From assembly GCF_041956535.1 (NCBI RefSeq), contig NW_027192191.1, forward strand, positions 1,506,087 to 1,570,086: a stretch of 64,000 bases of DNA, in the 5' to 3' direction. This stretch comes from Calcarisporiella thermophila CBS 279.70 (lineage: Eukaryota > Calcarisporiellomycota). Position numbers and translations under genes: made by a program. Shown piece after piece: positions 45,053 through 57,188 of the stretch (position 1 is the stretch's first letter; every line of letters begins with the position of its first letter). The notes beneath the pieces are model-generated. The model searched no databases. It saw nothing but the letters and a program-made list of their open reading frames with translations, and was not told the origin of the DNA.

Positions 45053-46609
45053 TTAAGAGAAGGAAAGGTCGAATTGGAGGCCGGGGTTGAGGAACCACCA
45101 TTGCTGCTGCATTCTATCTATCCAGCTGGATACAATACGCAGCCGTTCCAGAGGGGAGGTCACTGGCATGAGTTGGTATTTTTCGAGCTCCGATATTGGC
45201 ATGATGGCCCCGCACCAAAACGAAAGGCTGGCTGGATTATCCGCCGGCACCGGCCCATACTGCAACTCGAGTCGCTGGGCCAGTGAGGCAGGAATCACCT
45301 GGAAATATCTGCGTACAAATCGGAGGAGTTTTTCAACTTGCTCGCTGGCTTCATTTATATTGGCACTCGGCTTCGTGAATTCCGGATCATCTTCCACGGG
45401 CACAACGGTGGCCGTGTCATATCCGTCGGTGACGGCGCGCTCCACGACCCGAAATCGTCCTTCGGCAGTGGCGCGGAGCAGCGCTCGCCCGTCTGGGAAT
45501 ATCTGCACGTTATCGATACGCAGCATTGTGCCATAGTCGACATACCCGGTATCTTGGTCTCGTAGTATAAAGCCGAAGCCGATCTTAGCCGCCAAACACC
45601 GCCGCAGCATCAATCGATAACGCGGTTCAAATATATGTATAAAACATGCGTGTCCTGGAAACACGACCGAGTAAACAAGAAGCGGAACTTGGTCAGTCCG
45701 TAGCTCCGCTTCCAGTTGCGTGCGTCTTTCATGGATCTGCTTTGGAAAGAATGCTTCAATTAGCGACTTGAGGACATGGTTCGTCGGCTGGGAATGAAAG
45801 GATCCATAAAGTGGGAGAGAAAATCGACAAACAGGGCAATTAGTTCCATAGTCGAGCACACGCAGGAGGCACCATCTGCAAAAGGTGTGGCCACAGGTTA
45901 GCGTGATGGGTTCGTTGAGGAGCTGGTTACAGAGTTGGCATTCGAGCTCATGTAATAACTGGGCGAGAAAACTGTCCAACGAGCCGTCGATGGAAGGCAT
46001 TAGCAAGTTGAGAGACATGGCATGAGAGCCTAACCCCGGCGAGGAGATCGGGGAAAGACTAGACGAGAGTTCCGTGGCAATTGAGATTGGAGATGACGAT
46101 ACGTCATTGTGGAAATTCCTTCCGTGCATCGTATTCTCGCCTCCCTGAGCCTCAGTTCCGCTGTCATAGTCAGTATGAAAATCAGGCTCGGTATCGCTGC
46201 TATCTTCCCCCTCCCCGAAGTACTCGTCAGAATCCGATACTAAACTCTCCCAAGTATCCGGGCTCCTCTCCCGGGGCATGTCTCCGATTCTCCCTTTATG
46301 CCCCGGGATTCTTGTAGAAATTGGGCGGGCCAAGGACCGAGCCCATGGAACTATCAGGTCAACCATCTTTGACAATGTGATATCTACTCTGGTCTCCACC
46401 TGTACCGGTTTTCTGCAATCGTCTCCTAAAGGACACCTCCTCCACCCGCTGAGGGCCGCCTCCGAGGACTTCCAAACACCCTCTAGACAAGAGCCGCACA
46501 CACTGATACCACACGCCAGCGTTACTGGCTGCTGGAGCCAGTTGGCGCAGAGGGGACAGGCAAGGTGGTGTGCGAAGGACTCTATTATGAACTGTTCGTT
46601 AAGCACCAT
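45053..46609 (-). CDS. LON-domain RING-finger protein with two RINGs
   Basis: One exon encodes 518 residues. RING1 begins at Cys18 (CPLCANWLQQPVTLACG) and is degenerate: GISVC replaces the usual GHTFC, so its zinc-binding His is lost. RING2 (Cys224-Cys261) is complete: CQLC, TCGHTFC, RWC, and CPVC. The rest (about 308-515) is a LON substrate-binding domain with FPGHACFIHIFEPRYRLMLRRC and GRFRVVERAV. Acidic Ser-rich sequence separates the RINGs. LONRF-type proteins are predicted E3 ubiquitin ligases in which RING2 recruits the E2 and LON recognises substrates; animal members usually also carry TPR repeats, which are missing here. Fungal substrates are unknown. Confidence 0.9.
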   Translation of the reverse strand: MVLNEQFIIESFAHHLACPLCANWLQQPVTLACGISVCGSCLEGVWKSSEAALSGWRRCPLGDDCRKPVQVETRVDITLSKMVDLIVPWARSLARPISTRIPGHKGRIGDMPRERSPDTWESLVSDSDEYFGEGEDSSDTEPDFHTDYDSGTEAQGGENTMHGRNFHNDVSSSPISIATELSSSLSPISSPGLGSHAMSLNLLMPSIDGSLDSFLAQLLHELECQLCNQLLNEPITLTCGHTFCRWCLLRVLDYGTNCPVCRFSLPLYGSFHSQPTNHVLKSLIEAFFPKQIHERRTQLEAELRTDQVPLLVYSVVFPGHACFIHIFEPRYRLMLRRCLAAKIGFGFILRDQDTGYVDYGTMLRIDNVQIFPDGRALLRATAEGRFRVVERAVTDGYDTATVVPVEDDPEFTKPSANINEASEQVEKLLRFVRRYFQVIPASLAQRLELQYGPVPADNPASLSFWCGAIMPISELEKYQLMPVTSPLERLRIVSSWIDRMQQQWWFLNPGLQFDLSFS

Positions 46610-47107
46610 GTACAGGCATTATCTGTTCTGTGGTTAGGTTGAGAGATAATAGAAATGACTCGGATAATGTATAATGAGGGGGCTAGCAGATATGAGCAGG
46701 TGCGAAACTGGTGAATCGATGCTAACGATGGAGATTTTATATTCAGAAGGTACTTTAAATCTCGATTCCTTTAGATCGGCTCGATGATTATTTGTTCCGA
46801 AGCAGCTCGCCCCACCTCAACTGCCACAAAGGCCGGACTCACCGCCAAATTTTACCCAAATTAAGAATAAGACTGAAGTTCTAGGTCGGCCCAGAGTTGG
46901 ATCAATTGGCATTGGGCGGCCAAATTTTTGGGAGTATATCGCCTGATCCCGATTCCACAGTGGCCCAATTTGGCATTAAGTATTTCGTTTTTCAGTTTGG
47001 TTCTCACATTGCCAATCCTGGCCAACTGAGCCATTCATGTATATATTTATATTTGTATATGTCATTTTATAGATTTACAAAAAAAAAACAAACATACAAT
47101 AGGGATC
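46610..47107. other. Intergenic, nothing recognised
   Basis: Holds the promoter of the LON-RING gene and the 3' flank of MMM1, both on the minus strand. Confidence 0.7.
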
Positions 47108-48369
47108 TCATAAGATCTTGCGTCGGTACCCGTTTGGAACCACATATTTATCAATGATGAAATTCCTAAGTCTATTACACACAAGCTCAGTCACCTTGGG
47201 TACATCTGTCAGCCGGGTGCGCGAGCCGATTGCGGAGCCCACTGAAAATTCGATGTCAAAATCGGGAAGCAGCGATATGACAAGGTATCGATCAGGGGGG
47301 GTAGATACGAATTCAAGTGTCATCTAGAGGAGCAAAGAGTTGGAAGGTTAGTGTTTCATATGAAAGTTCTGTCAAGGGATTGGGCCAAGATAGAAAAGCC
47401 ATATTCTGGATGGAGTCCCGTCGGGATCATGCGACCAACACAAGAGTCGGCACTCATGCTTGAAAAAAGACAAGGAATAATTTCCCACTACTTACAGTTG
47501 CTGAAAACTTTACCACAGAGAGGGTGAGTGAGACGGGCAAAGCCGCGACGCACGGCTTTGGCCAATTTACAAGAACTCGCGTGTCAAGTGATATGGTTAT
47601 TTCGTCAGCATACTCGACGTCAATTTCGGCCCGCTGGAATCAAAAAGTTCACGTTATATCAGATAGGAGGAATAAAAAATAACGAAAATGATGAGAGGTA
47701 CCAGAAGACCAGCCTTATTTGATGGTCGTATCCGCACGTTAGAAAACAGGGGAAATTCTTCACCGAGAGTGAGGCCCTCGATATGAATGGGGCCCTAGAG
47801 TAGGTATATCTATATGTCAACCATTCTATTTTCTCCAGCCCTAGACAAATAAGGAGGGGTAACTTACAATAAAGCTGGGTCGCACATTGTTAAGTAGCCG
47901 GTCAACCCATTGCATCAAATCTATCTTCACTTGTGGATCGTGCCGATAGTGAGTGAGTAATTGGGCGCCAAGCACGTTAGCCCAGTCAATAGCTTCCGAG
48001 GGGTGTGAGTATATCTCATAAAAAGTTTTCATAAGTATATGCGTGACACGTTTGTCGGGGGATAGAGGTTTGGATGGGGAAGATGCTGTCTTTTGCTGTT
48101 GTCTTGTGTGGATTTTCTAGTATGAGAGATGGTGTCAATGCAATTCAGAAATTCTAGAAACTCTAGGAGTGTTTGTATACCATGGTGGTCGTGGTCCGGT
48201 TCTCAGAAAAAAGGTAGTGCATAAAAAGGATAACGATAGCAATCGTGATGAATTGCCCTACAATAACACCCCCGAAAAACGACAGTCTTAACTGTGCCGA
48301 TGAAATGGTAGTGTTTATTTGAGAGAGAATTTCTGCCACAGGCTGTGCATTGGGGGGAGCAGTAGCCAT
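47108..48369 (-). CDS. MMM1: Mmm1, ERMES complex SMP-domain subunit
   Basis: Minus-strand exons 48369-48181, 48116-47868, 47794-47702, 47633-47496 and 47323-47108 encode 294 residues. A short lumenal N-terminus precedes one membrane segment (31-54, FFGGVIVGQFITIAIVILF). The SMP lipid-transfer domain follows: SHPSEAIDWANVLGAQLLTHYR, RVLVNWPKP, LTLGEEFPLFSNVRI, and the closing VPNGYRRKIL. Mmm1 is the ER-anchored ERMES subunit and carries phospholipids to mitochondria with Mdm12, Mdm34 and Mdm10. All introns keep phase 0, which makes the joins consistent but also tolerant of a missed small exon. The length is somewhat shorter than yeast Mmm1 (426) because N-terminal and loop extensions are missing. 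Confidence 0.92.
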
Positions 48370-48648
48370 GTCGAGTCAATCCAAATGTGGCCCAAAAGAA
48401 ATAGTATAAAAAATATGAATAGGGTACAGGCTCTATGTGGTTTTGCTATCTACACTAATGAGGTATCCTCATATATATTCATCTCCAATGTCGCGTTCCT
48501 TGCCAGTCAGATAAAATTCTGAAACTTGTTTTGTTATTGCGCTAATGGCGCAGTCATTTCCTCCAGCGAATTCGAAGCGACCACAATTCAAAGCCAAAGT
48601 TTTATCGTTAATCGTCCTCGCTCGCTCATTTTTTTTCAACTCGAACAA
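48370..48648. promoter_or_regulatory. Divergent promoter, MMM1 and YIF1
   Basis: 279 bp separate the two outward start codons. AT-rich; no factor site recognised. Confidence 0.55.
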
Positions 48649-50126
48649 ATGTATAATCAAGGCTACAGCAATCGCCCGCCACCACAGCATCGCACTCCCA
48701 ACTATAACGGACGTGTTTCCAGCCCCCCGTTCCCAAACCGGCCAGCATCTGCCTCACCGCCCCCTCTTCAACATCCTATTCCTACTCATCCTTTCCATGT
48801 TAGAGATACAGGAACTCCAACACCGCCTCCATCTTCCTCACAGCATTATGGCGGTCATGGCCGTGGGATGTATGGCCACAATAATACCGGCTATTCATCC
48901 ACATCTTCAGCATCTATGCAAGGGCGCGGTCAGCAGGGTGGACAAGGAGTAGGCGATTTTAATCAAATGCTCGGGATCGATGATGCGACTGCAAGGCTGG
49001 GTATGCAGTTCGGTAAATCAGCGGTATTGGCCGGCCACGACTATGTGGAGAAAAATGTGCGATTTCAGCTCCTTGCTTCTCGAGATTGTGTTGTCTCATC
49101 TGTTTTTCTTTTGGATGCGTAGTTTAATCGATATGTTAATCTTCCGGCGCTCAAGAACTACTTTAATGTGACCAACACGTACGTTTTGAACAAAATACAG
49201 TTGTTATTATTTCCGTGGAGGCATAAGGTATAGTCCGGCTTTCTTGTCATCACGATTTCGCCGGCTTTCTAAATTTATTGGACCTGGCCGATTCTAATCT
49301 ACTTATTAGCCGTGGTCACGCTCAGTAAAACGTTCCGAGCAGACAGGACAGATGGAGGGATATCTCCCACCAAGAGAGGATATTAATTCTCCAGATCTCT
49401 ATATTCCCAGTAACTGTCATCGAGACTCCTACGCTTGTGTTATAATCTAGCTAACTATCTCGCTTATTTTATATAGCGATGGCATTTGTCACTTATGTTC
49501 TACTTGTTGGGCTTATCCAAGGACGTGCACGCGCGTAAGTTTCTTTAGACACTATTTCACGACATTGGTCTAACCACGACCCCCATACCTATTCAGATTT
49601 CATCCCGAACAACTCGGCATCACCGCGTCAAGTGCTTTAGCCACCATTGGCTTTGAGATATTTTTAATGAAGTTAGGATGTTATCTCCTTAATATCACAT
49701 CGGATAGTCAGGTGCTTGATTTGCTTGCTTATTCAGGCTATAAGTTCGTGGGGTAAGCATTTAACTTCTTATTGCGATAATTGCGTACTTGTACACTCAC
49801 GGCTATATTGCCGGGGACGATAGAGTGATATTGACTTTGCTTGCGAAGCTGCTGTTGCCGAATTGGGCAGTGATTAGCTGGGTAGTGTTCTTCTACACCG
49901 CATTCTCGGTTGGCTTTTTCTTGGTAAATCGGCAGAATTTTTGCTCACGCTTATAGGATTCTCAACTGATTTTTGTTGTCATATTTAGTTGCGTTCACTG
50001 CGCTACATGGTTCTACCTGATTCATCCACCACGACTGCAACTGCATCTCCGCAGCGAAAGCGGCGTGTCTACTTTCTCTTTGTGCTGGCGGCCCTTCAGT
50101 TGGTGTTTATGTTTGTTTTGCTATAG
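48649..50126 (+). CDS. YIF1: Yif1 Golgi transport protein
   Basis: Exons 48649-49056, 49123-49227, 49310-49409, 49477-49534, 49597-49752, 49824-49923 and 49989-50126 encode 354 residues. A Pro/Gln/Ser-rich cytosolic N-terminus (1-100) leads to ATARLGMQFGKSAVLAGHDYVEKNFNRYV, the HRF1 signature. Five or so membrane segments follow: MAFVTYVLLVGLI, ALATIGFEIFLMKLGCYLL, VILTLLAKLLLP, WVVFFYTAFSVGFFLL, and a final FLFVLAALQLVFMFVLL. DLYIPTMAFVTY before the first segment is diagnostic. Yif1 works with Yip1 and Rab GTPases in COPII vesicle traffic between ER and Golgi. Its first intron uses a GTGCGA donor. Confidence 0.94.
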
Positions 50127-50986
50127 TAAGAGTGCTACAGTGACCGGGCTGTATAAAATTTATATACGATAATTAAAACTTATTTGAGATATTTGGCTTT
50201 TTTTGTATTATTATTTCTTTTTTTTGTTGAAGGGAAGGAAATGTAGCTCATCCTATAATTATAGAGGCACAAGCTAAGTTTGGATTTTGATGGTCCTCAA
50301 AACACCTGGAGGGGGTCTTTTCTCTTAAAACAAAAGATCCCCCATGGATTTCTACTAGTTTTTACAAGCCATAGGCTTAAAACACCCGTCCAGTGAGCTC
50401 TTGGACTTATATCGAGCAATAGAAACTATCATTTAGAAAGGCATCCTATCCCTTGCGACTTGGACTTCGGTTGATGCTCTGTGTGCGGCCAAGCTATTGC
50501 CATGAATCAAAGAGGGTGGAAAAATGGGCGCTTCCCCGGTAAGGAAATCATTTGCCTCCGCGGCCCTCATATGGGGCCATGGGTGCATCACGATAGAGTT
50601 GAGACTAGCTCTTCTCCGGTGAACTATCAGTTTGCTGGGATATCAAGTATTCAGTCTTGCAACCTCAGGTGTACTCGTGTCCCAACTAGGGCTTCCCCTT
50701 ATTTATCCGTTTCGGGCCTGCCTAAACTTTGCAGGACAAGTTTTAGAATTTAAGATGAATCGAAACATGTTTTATCCTCTGACGGCCAATATAATTTGAA
50801 TGAGGCAATGACCAGTAGCGAGGGCTGAGTTTGATGCAGTCAACGTGACCTTTCGAGTCCTTTTTTTCAATCCTTCTTTTTCTCCTTATTCTTTATCTTA
50901 TTCTCTTTTCTTGTCTTTGAGCAGCTTTTACTAATTAACCCTTCTCATTATATTTCGTCCAGAGCAACTGCAGTGTGCTGTTTATT
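50127..50986. other. Intergenic, nothing firmly recognised
   Basis: A balanced-composition patch at 50460-50760 contrasts with AT-rich flanks and might be a decayed insert, but no domain is visible on either strand. Confidence 0.55.
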
Positions 50987-53009
50987 ATGAAACTTTCTTT
51001 TTTTTCTCTGGTGGCCCTCACCACGCTGACGGCCGCTAGTCCTACGCGCCAAGGCTCCCTCCGCCTTCAGCTCCAGAACGCAGGGCAATATGTTCAGCAG
51101 GTGTGGCATGATGTGAAAAGTTATGCCCATGATGTTGAGGACACCGTACGCCAGCAATTTGACAGACTTAAGGATGATTGGGTGCGTGTGTTTGAACATC
51201 CCGCATTCCCGGATCATACGATGCGCTATAAACATCCGAATATATGCGATCCGGGTGTTAAACAGGTAAAATCCCATACTGGTTTGAGCTGAAGCCGGGA
51301 AGGAGAAAAGACGGCTCAATGGCATTTTTTGGTGCTTTAGATATCAGGTTACCTGGATACGGACGAGGATAAGCACTTCTTTTTCTGGTTCTTCGAATCA
51401 CGCGGAAACCCGGAGAAAGACCCCGTTGTCCTTTGGCTTAATGGTGGTCCTGGGTGTTCGTCCATGCTCGGCCTTTTGATGGAGTTGGGGTATTAAACTT
51501 AGGATTGTTTCCTTTCAAATGCCGAAGCGTCTGATTTATAATCTCATTTCCTCTAGGCCATGTCGTGTAAAAGTGGACGCCTCCGGTCTTGACTACAACC
51601 CTCACTCCTGGAACAATAACGCCAGTATCATCTTCCTCGATCAGGTATTTAAAGCGGATATTGGGCGCTCTAAAACTCCCATGCCTACACTGAATATTTT
51701 TCAATACCTTTTATTTAGCCTTTGAACGTTGGATATTCTTATGGAAGCTCTGGTGCGACCAATTCAATGGCGGCTGCTAAAGACGTTTATGCATTCCTAC
51801 AGATGTTTATGAAGGAGTTCCCGCAGTACGCGGATTTGGACTTCCACGTTGCTGGAGAGAGTTATGGAGGTAGGGGTTCTTCGTTTTCACGCGTTCATGG
51901 CTAGATGAATGTGTTTACAAACCACGAAATTCCTCTAGGACACTATGTGCCCAGCATTGGCTCCGTTATCCATAAGCACAATGCTGGCGAATTTTCCACC
52001 TCACATCTCGCTGCCAATGCACACACTTTGCGCCCGCTAAACCTCAAATCTCTTCTGATCGGCAATGGCCTCACCGATCCTCTGGTGCAATACAAATATT
52101 ACGAGCAGATGGGATGTAACAACACGTATCGCCCGATCTTTTCTCCCAGTACATGCCAGCGCATGCACAGAAATTATCCGACTTGCGCCAGGTTGATCGA
52201 ATCGTGCTACTCGTCAGAATCGCGCTGGACATGTATCCCTGCCAGCTCCTACTGCAACCAACAACTCATCATGCCATTCCAATCCACCGGTCTCAACATC
52301 TACGACATTAGGAGAAAATGCGGAGACAATGCGCTCTGCTACGATATCATCCCTGCCATTGAAAAATACTTGAACCGGGAGGATGTGAAGCGTGCGGTTG
52401 GAGCCAAGGTTGATCGATATGAGGGATGCAACAACCAAATCAACTTCCAGTTCTTGATGGCGGGTGATTGGATGCTTCCATTCCACAAGAAGCTGCCACC
52501 ACTTCTTGAGGACGGAGTTCGCGTGTTGATTTATGTAAGTTTTGTCAAACTTAGGGAGAGGGATTCGCTGTATCTGACTTTATTTTTTCACTTGTAGGCT
52601 GGTGACGCAGACTATATTTGTGAGTAATTTTTTTAGTATCTATTGAGGACGCGTTTACTCAAGATGGTTTTCTTTAATCTCTCTTTGGTTTAGGCAACTG
52701 GTACGGTAACAAAGCATGGACTCTCGAACTCCCTTGGTCTGGAAAAGAGGAATTCAATGCCGCCAAGGATACCATTTGGACGAACCAAGCGGATCAGACC
52801 AAAGCTGGTGAACTTCGCACCACTGCGGACAAACGCTTTGCATTCTTGCGCGTGTTCGAGGCAGGCCACATGGTCCCGTACGATCAACCAGCTAACAGCT
52901 TGGTGAGTCATAATTCCCTCTGTTACTCTGAATCCACCTAGGGCTAATTTGTCCCAATTTACCACTTGCACAGGACTTTTTCAACCGGTGGTTGCAGCGT
53001 GAGCTCTGA
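50987..53009 (+). CDS. PRC1: Vacuolar serine carboxypeptidase (carboxypeptidase Y type)
   Basis: Exons 50987-51265, 51341-51489, 51557-51644, 51719-51869, 51939-52534, 52598-52619, 52694-52902 and 52974-53009 encode 509 residues. A signal peptide ([18 protein letters not shown]) and a propeptide of about 80 residues precede CDPGVKQISGYLD, the mature start. The catalytic triad is Ser220 in GESYGG, Asp426 in [15 protein letters not shown] and His487 in [20 protein letters not shown] forms the oxyanion hole. The [14 protein letters not shown] and NCWYGN-type blocks place it with carboxypeptidase Y, which removes C-terminal residues in the vacuole. A QRPL-like sorting motif is not obvious. One internal exon is 22 nt. 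Confidence 0.94.
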
Positions 53010-53841
53010 TAGAGAGGATGGATGCCAGTATTTCACCTCGGCACGGTAGAATCCCTTAGATTCGTGTATATCACACTGATCCGAATATTTGATATGAATA
53101 CTTTTGAGTTGCTCTTCTTCTGTATTGTACCCAATCTACAGCAGTATATTTCTCAATAAACTCTTGCACAAAAACCCTGAGGGTTTTCGAGCTAGATGAT
53201 TTCTACCGCTGAGCATGCTATTGAGGGGATTGGATTGAGAGAGGGAACCCACAAACCGGTCGGAGCTCAAAGATGCCGTGTCTATTTGCCTGCGTGGTTA
53301 GGGGCGAAAACACCGAACATTACCTAAACTACTGCATATGTTCAAGCAGCCGTTCGGGTCTCATTAAGGTTTTTTTCGATCAAAGAGCATTTCGAGTCTT
53401 CTATGCGCCGATTTGCGTAGAGGGAGCACATGCCTCGATTTTCATCATTCACCCTGTTACAAGGTGTATCGGTAGGCAACCCAGCCGTGACACCCTGCAC
53501 TCCACGCCCCCCGAGTGGCCTCTACACTCGAACAATAAAAATAGACTTGTCGACATCTTGTCATCATTTCATTGCGTTTCATTTCATTCCGCCGCATTGC
53601 GTCCGGGGCTGCCGTCAGTTGCCACGTCCTATTCGATAAGCATTGCCCCCAAGCCGGCGAACCTAGATGTAGAAGCGCGCACAAACAGCCATCGGCTCAA
53701 ATAGACGTGGGGCTACACCACTCCCATAGACAGACGCATCATCTATTCATACACGTATATTTGTAATATATATAAATCGGAAGGAAATAGAATCCAGCCC
53801 CGCCCCCACTCACATCCAACTCGACCGCCCCATAAGAATAT
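53010..53841. other. Intergenic, nothing recognised
   Basis: Several overlapping short frames lie at 53270-53760 without any family resemblance; the stretch holds the carboxypeptidase 3' flank and the promoter of the F-box gene. Confidence 0.65.
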
Positions 53842-55492
53842 ATGCATAGAAAAGGCAACGCGCTGCTCAGCATCGAGATCCTGACCGAAATCCTCCATTT
53901 GCTCCAAGAGAAAGACTACTATCACCACCTCTTCACCGCTGCAAGTGTCTGTCGCCTCTGGAATCAAATCGCCACCCCCTTTCTCTACTACCGCCTCTCC
54001 GTCTCCCGAATCTCGACGATGCGGCTCCTCGCCCGAACCCTCTCGGCCGAGCAAGGGCATCATAGATACTGCGAGTTGGTTCGCGAGGTGGACCTCAGCT
54101 GTGTTTCCCAGACCCACGACATCAAAGGCGAGGATGTTTTCTGGTTAGAGTCGCTAAGGGGCCTTGAGAGGGCGAACTTGATGTTTTGTCCGGTGGATGA
54201 TGAGCTACTTGATGCTTTGGCGACGAACAGCCCAGGCCTACTAGAGCTTCGATGTTTCAATAATTCGAGGCTGACCGGCAGGGGATTACGGGCCTTGGCG
54301 AGGAAATGCAAGAGGCTGGAGCGGCTCTCACTAGGCGATTGTCTACAGGTGAAGGGGTGCGACATTACGGAAGTGGTAAGCTCCACCGAGGTCAGAGAGC
54401 TCGAACTTTTGAGCGTAAACTGGCTTGAGGATACGTCGCTTCTCTCCATTGCAAGCGCAAGAGGGCCAATGCTTACAAGGGTCCATTTATGGGAGTGCCG
54501 TGAGCTGAGCGATGACGTTGTCATTGCGTTTGTTCACGCCTGCCCAAACCTTCGCTCGGTCGTGTTCCGCCACTCGCGTCGACTCACCGACCGCGCCATT
54601 GTTGCGCTCGCCTCGTGTACTCAGCTAGAGAGTTTCGGGATTGGAGGCATCGAGGGCGTCACTAGTAAATCGCTTGGTGAGGTGGTGTCTAAAACGCGGC
54701 TGCGCTCGTTGGATTTTGACCTCTCGACCCCGGTAGAGGATTTTGATTTCCTTTCACACGCAAAGGAGGTGGAGTGGCTACGGATGAATGTGTCGTGCAC
54801 GCCTCACCCAGACGATGCACTCTTGCAGCTAGCACGTTCCAATCCCCCACTCAAAACCCTGCATCTTCTCAACTCCGCCTTCACCGACGACGCGCTTGCC
54901 GCCATGTGCTTCTGCACCAATCTTCATACTCTCGGGCTCTACCGCTGCCAAAAAGTTACCTCGCGCTCCCTCAGCACCCTTACTCCTCGCCTGCACGAGC
55001 TCATCATCGTCGGTTGTGAGGGGATCAACCAGATCAAAGACATGGTGAAGAGAGCGTCTGATTTGAGCACATTCAATTTGCAATCGGATATGGAAATGTC
55101 TGCAGAGGAGCTCATAACGTTGGTGGACGAGTGCCCGCGCTTAGAGCGCCTGACTCTGCCAAGCATCGAGCGTATCCCAGTCGATGTAAGTATTGGCTTC
55201 GTCCATTCCTCCTCACCGTTTCTACTCTTGGAGGTTGTCCTTGTTGGCGTCTCTAATGTCTATCCATCGATACCAGTGCGCTCTACGCAGTCTCTCGAAG
55301 CTGAAGAACATACGATCACTCCGCCTGGACCTCACCCCCTTCACTCCCTCGGATGTCATGAACCTTATTTCTCTATTACCAAACCTACGCGACCTGCATC
55401 TCTCCGAGACAGAGAATCTCTCTCTGGACTATCCAGGATGGGGCCAAAGACCAAGACCACTGGTGCGGATAGGGGAAATGATCCTAGAATAA
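53842..55492 (+). CDS. F-box and leucine-rich-repeat protein
   Basis: Exons 53842-55185 and 55277-55492 encode 519 residues. An F-box (about 8-55) reads LSIEILTEILHLLQEKD then SVCRLWNQIATPFLYYRL. Cysteine-containing leucine-rich repeats follow to the C-terminus, such as LERLSLGDCLQVKG, MLTRVHLWECRELSDDVV and NLHTLGLYRCQKVTSRSL, the Amn1/Grr1 type. Reading through the intron would give 579 residues whose tail loses the repeat pattern; splicing at 55186-55276 restores SLRLDLTPFTPSDVM and NLRDLHLSETENLSL, so the spliced form is preferred. F-box proteins recruit substrates to SCF ubiquitin ligases through Skp1. The substrate is unknown. Confidence 0.88.
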
Positions 55493-55757
55493 GGCATAGT
55501 AGGGCTGTGATGTCACTTTATTATGAGTGGACAAAAGGAAAAAAGAACAGTATTAAAAATATATTTAAACAGAATCTCTGATGATATTAAATATGTGTAG
55601 AAGAACGACAAAAAAAAAAGTGGAAAAAAAGAAAAGTTATTTTTGAAAAGACAATTTATCCTACAAAACTAGAAAACAGCTTAAAGAATAAGACAAGAAA
55701 GAGATAGGTGCTACGAGGTTCACAAATATAGATAAAGTAAAAAGATGCAAGAGTGCA

Positions 55758-56963
55758 CTATTGGTCCTTTCTGCTCTGTTCTGATTCGCTGCCCGAATCC
55801 TTCTCCTTCTTGCGGCGAAGGTTAGCCTCTCGGCAGGCTTCAAGTGTAGGCGCATAGGTGCCGAGCAATCGATCCCAGAGGGTGAAGAAAGGCTGCGAAA
55901 AGTTTGCCTTGATGCCTACAGGTTGATGATGTATATCGTGACTGTAAAAAAAAACGGGAAAAAAAGAAGTTAGGATATGACTCCTTGAAAAAATATATAT
56001 ACTATTTGCTTACTATTTAGCATTATTATTAAAGAACAGTTGCAAGGGGTTCCATGGGAAATCGTAACCGGAATGATCATCCACTAATATTATACATATT
56101 CGCTGTCCATTAGATACTGCAATAAATAGATTTATCAAGGCACAGAAACATACCTGTCTTAATGGTGGAGAAGGTGAAGAAAATAGCTGCACTCTTGACG
56201 GTCATGCCAGACAGGAAATAGGCTAGCCCACCGCCCACTGAATCCATCACAAAGCCTTCAATAGGATGATTGTAAAGGGCACCGTAGGCATACGGCACAT
56301 AGAGGCGATGGTGAACCGAGTGCAAATGCTTGTAGAGGAATTTGTTGGTATGGAAGAGGCGATGGAGAAAATATTGGTAGGCGTCGAGTATAAACCTAAT
56401 TCGAAATCAGGCGAAAATTAGATTTGATTCGTAAGCAATAGGATGCGAAGGAAGCCGACGCCTGTATTCAAAGAAGGCTGTACTTACATTGCAACAAAAA
56501 ATCGCACTGCTGGCTCCACATACCAGTACATCCATCTCGCCAGCTGCTCCACAGCTGGTCCATTGAGCATCGACGTCAGATAAGCCTCCATTCCCAAAGT
56601 ACCAACCGATTTCGCAATCCAGGCCTGATGCCAAGCAAGCGTAGCACCCTGATTGACTCCCGTCTCCTCTACGCCGCTTGTTAGTGCCAGCGCTAGCATT
56701 GCCTGGAGAACCTGCTGCAGAAACACCCACCACACCACCTTTCCTTTCGATACTCGATTCTTTTTGAGCTCTTCGGGGGTGTGTATGCGGAATGGCTCGA
56801 GAAAAGAGAAGTTACAGTAGTCGAGGAGCTCGTACATTAAGGAATAAACCCAGTAGGCGACCACCGGGAGAAAAACGGAGAGAAGCGAGTCAGAGATGAA
56901 GGGGAGAAGATCGGCGGATTCATGTGTATGTGGCAAGGAGGAGGTTGTGTTGGCGATGGTCAT
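55758..56963 (-). CDS. SUR2: Sphingolipid C4-hydroxylase
   Basis: Minus-strand exons 56963-56488, 56395-56154, 56116-56014 and 55941-55758 encode 334 residues. The three di-iron histidine boxes are present: HRLFH (170-174), HSVHH (184-188) and HDIHH (275-279), the last completed across an intron. YVPYAYGALYNHPIEGFVMD and HSGYDFPWNPLQLFFNN are typical of Sur2. Hydrophobic segments sit at about 22-42, 82-102 and 205-240. Sur2 hydroxylates dihydrosphingosine or dihydroceramide at C4 in the ER, giving phytosphingosine. The tail KKEKDSGSESEQ is charged and lacks a plain KKxx signal. The closest alternatives are C-4 sterol methyl oxidases, but the third box and the spacing favour Sur2. Confidence 0.9.
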
Positions 56964-57188
56964 TACGGTATAATTAGGAGTTTAGCGCGCAAAATCAATC
57001 GGGGTTTTTGAAATTAGATATTAGAGATGTAGTGATATTATAAACAAAAGTAGGGGATATTAAACAGTGATTTTATTGATGTAGAAGAAGAAACAGTAAA
57101 ATACCAATTGTTGCACACGCTCAACTCATTTTTATTTTTATTTAAATTGGTTTCTGCGCCACTGCCATCTCACCCTTCTGCTTGCCTC

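Noticed and set aside
46912-46926. 15-mer shared in inverted orientation with 63772-63786
   Set aside because: A few 15-base matches are expected by chance in 64 kb, and the flanks do not align.
53842-55581. Unspliced 579-residue version of the F-box protein
   Set aside because: The extension after 55185 loses the leucine-rich repeats, whereas the 91-nt intron restores them in frame.
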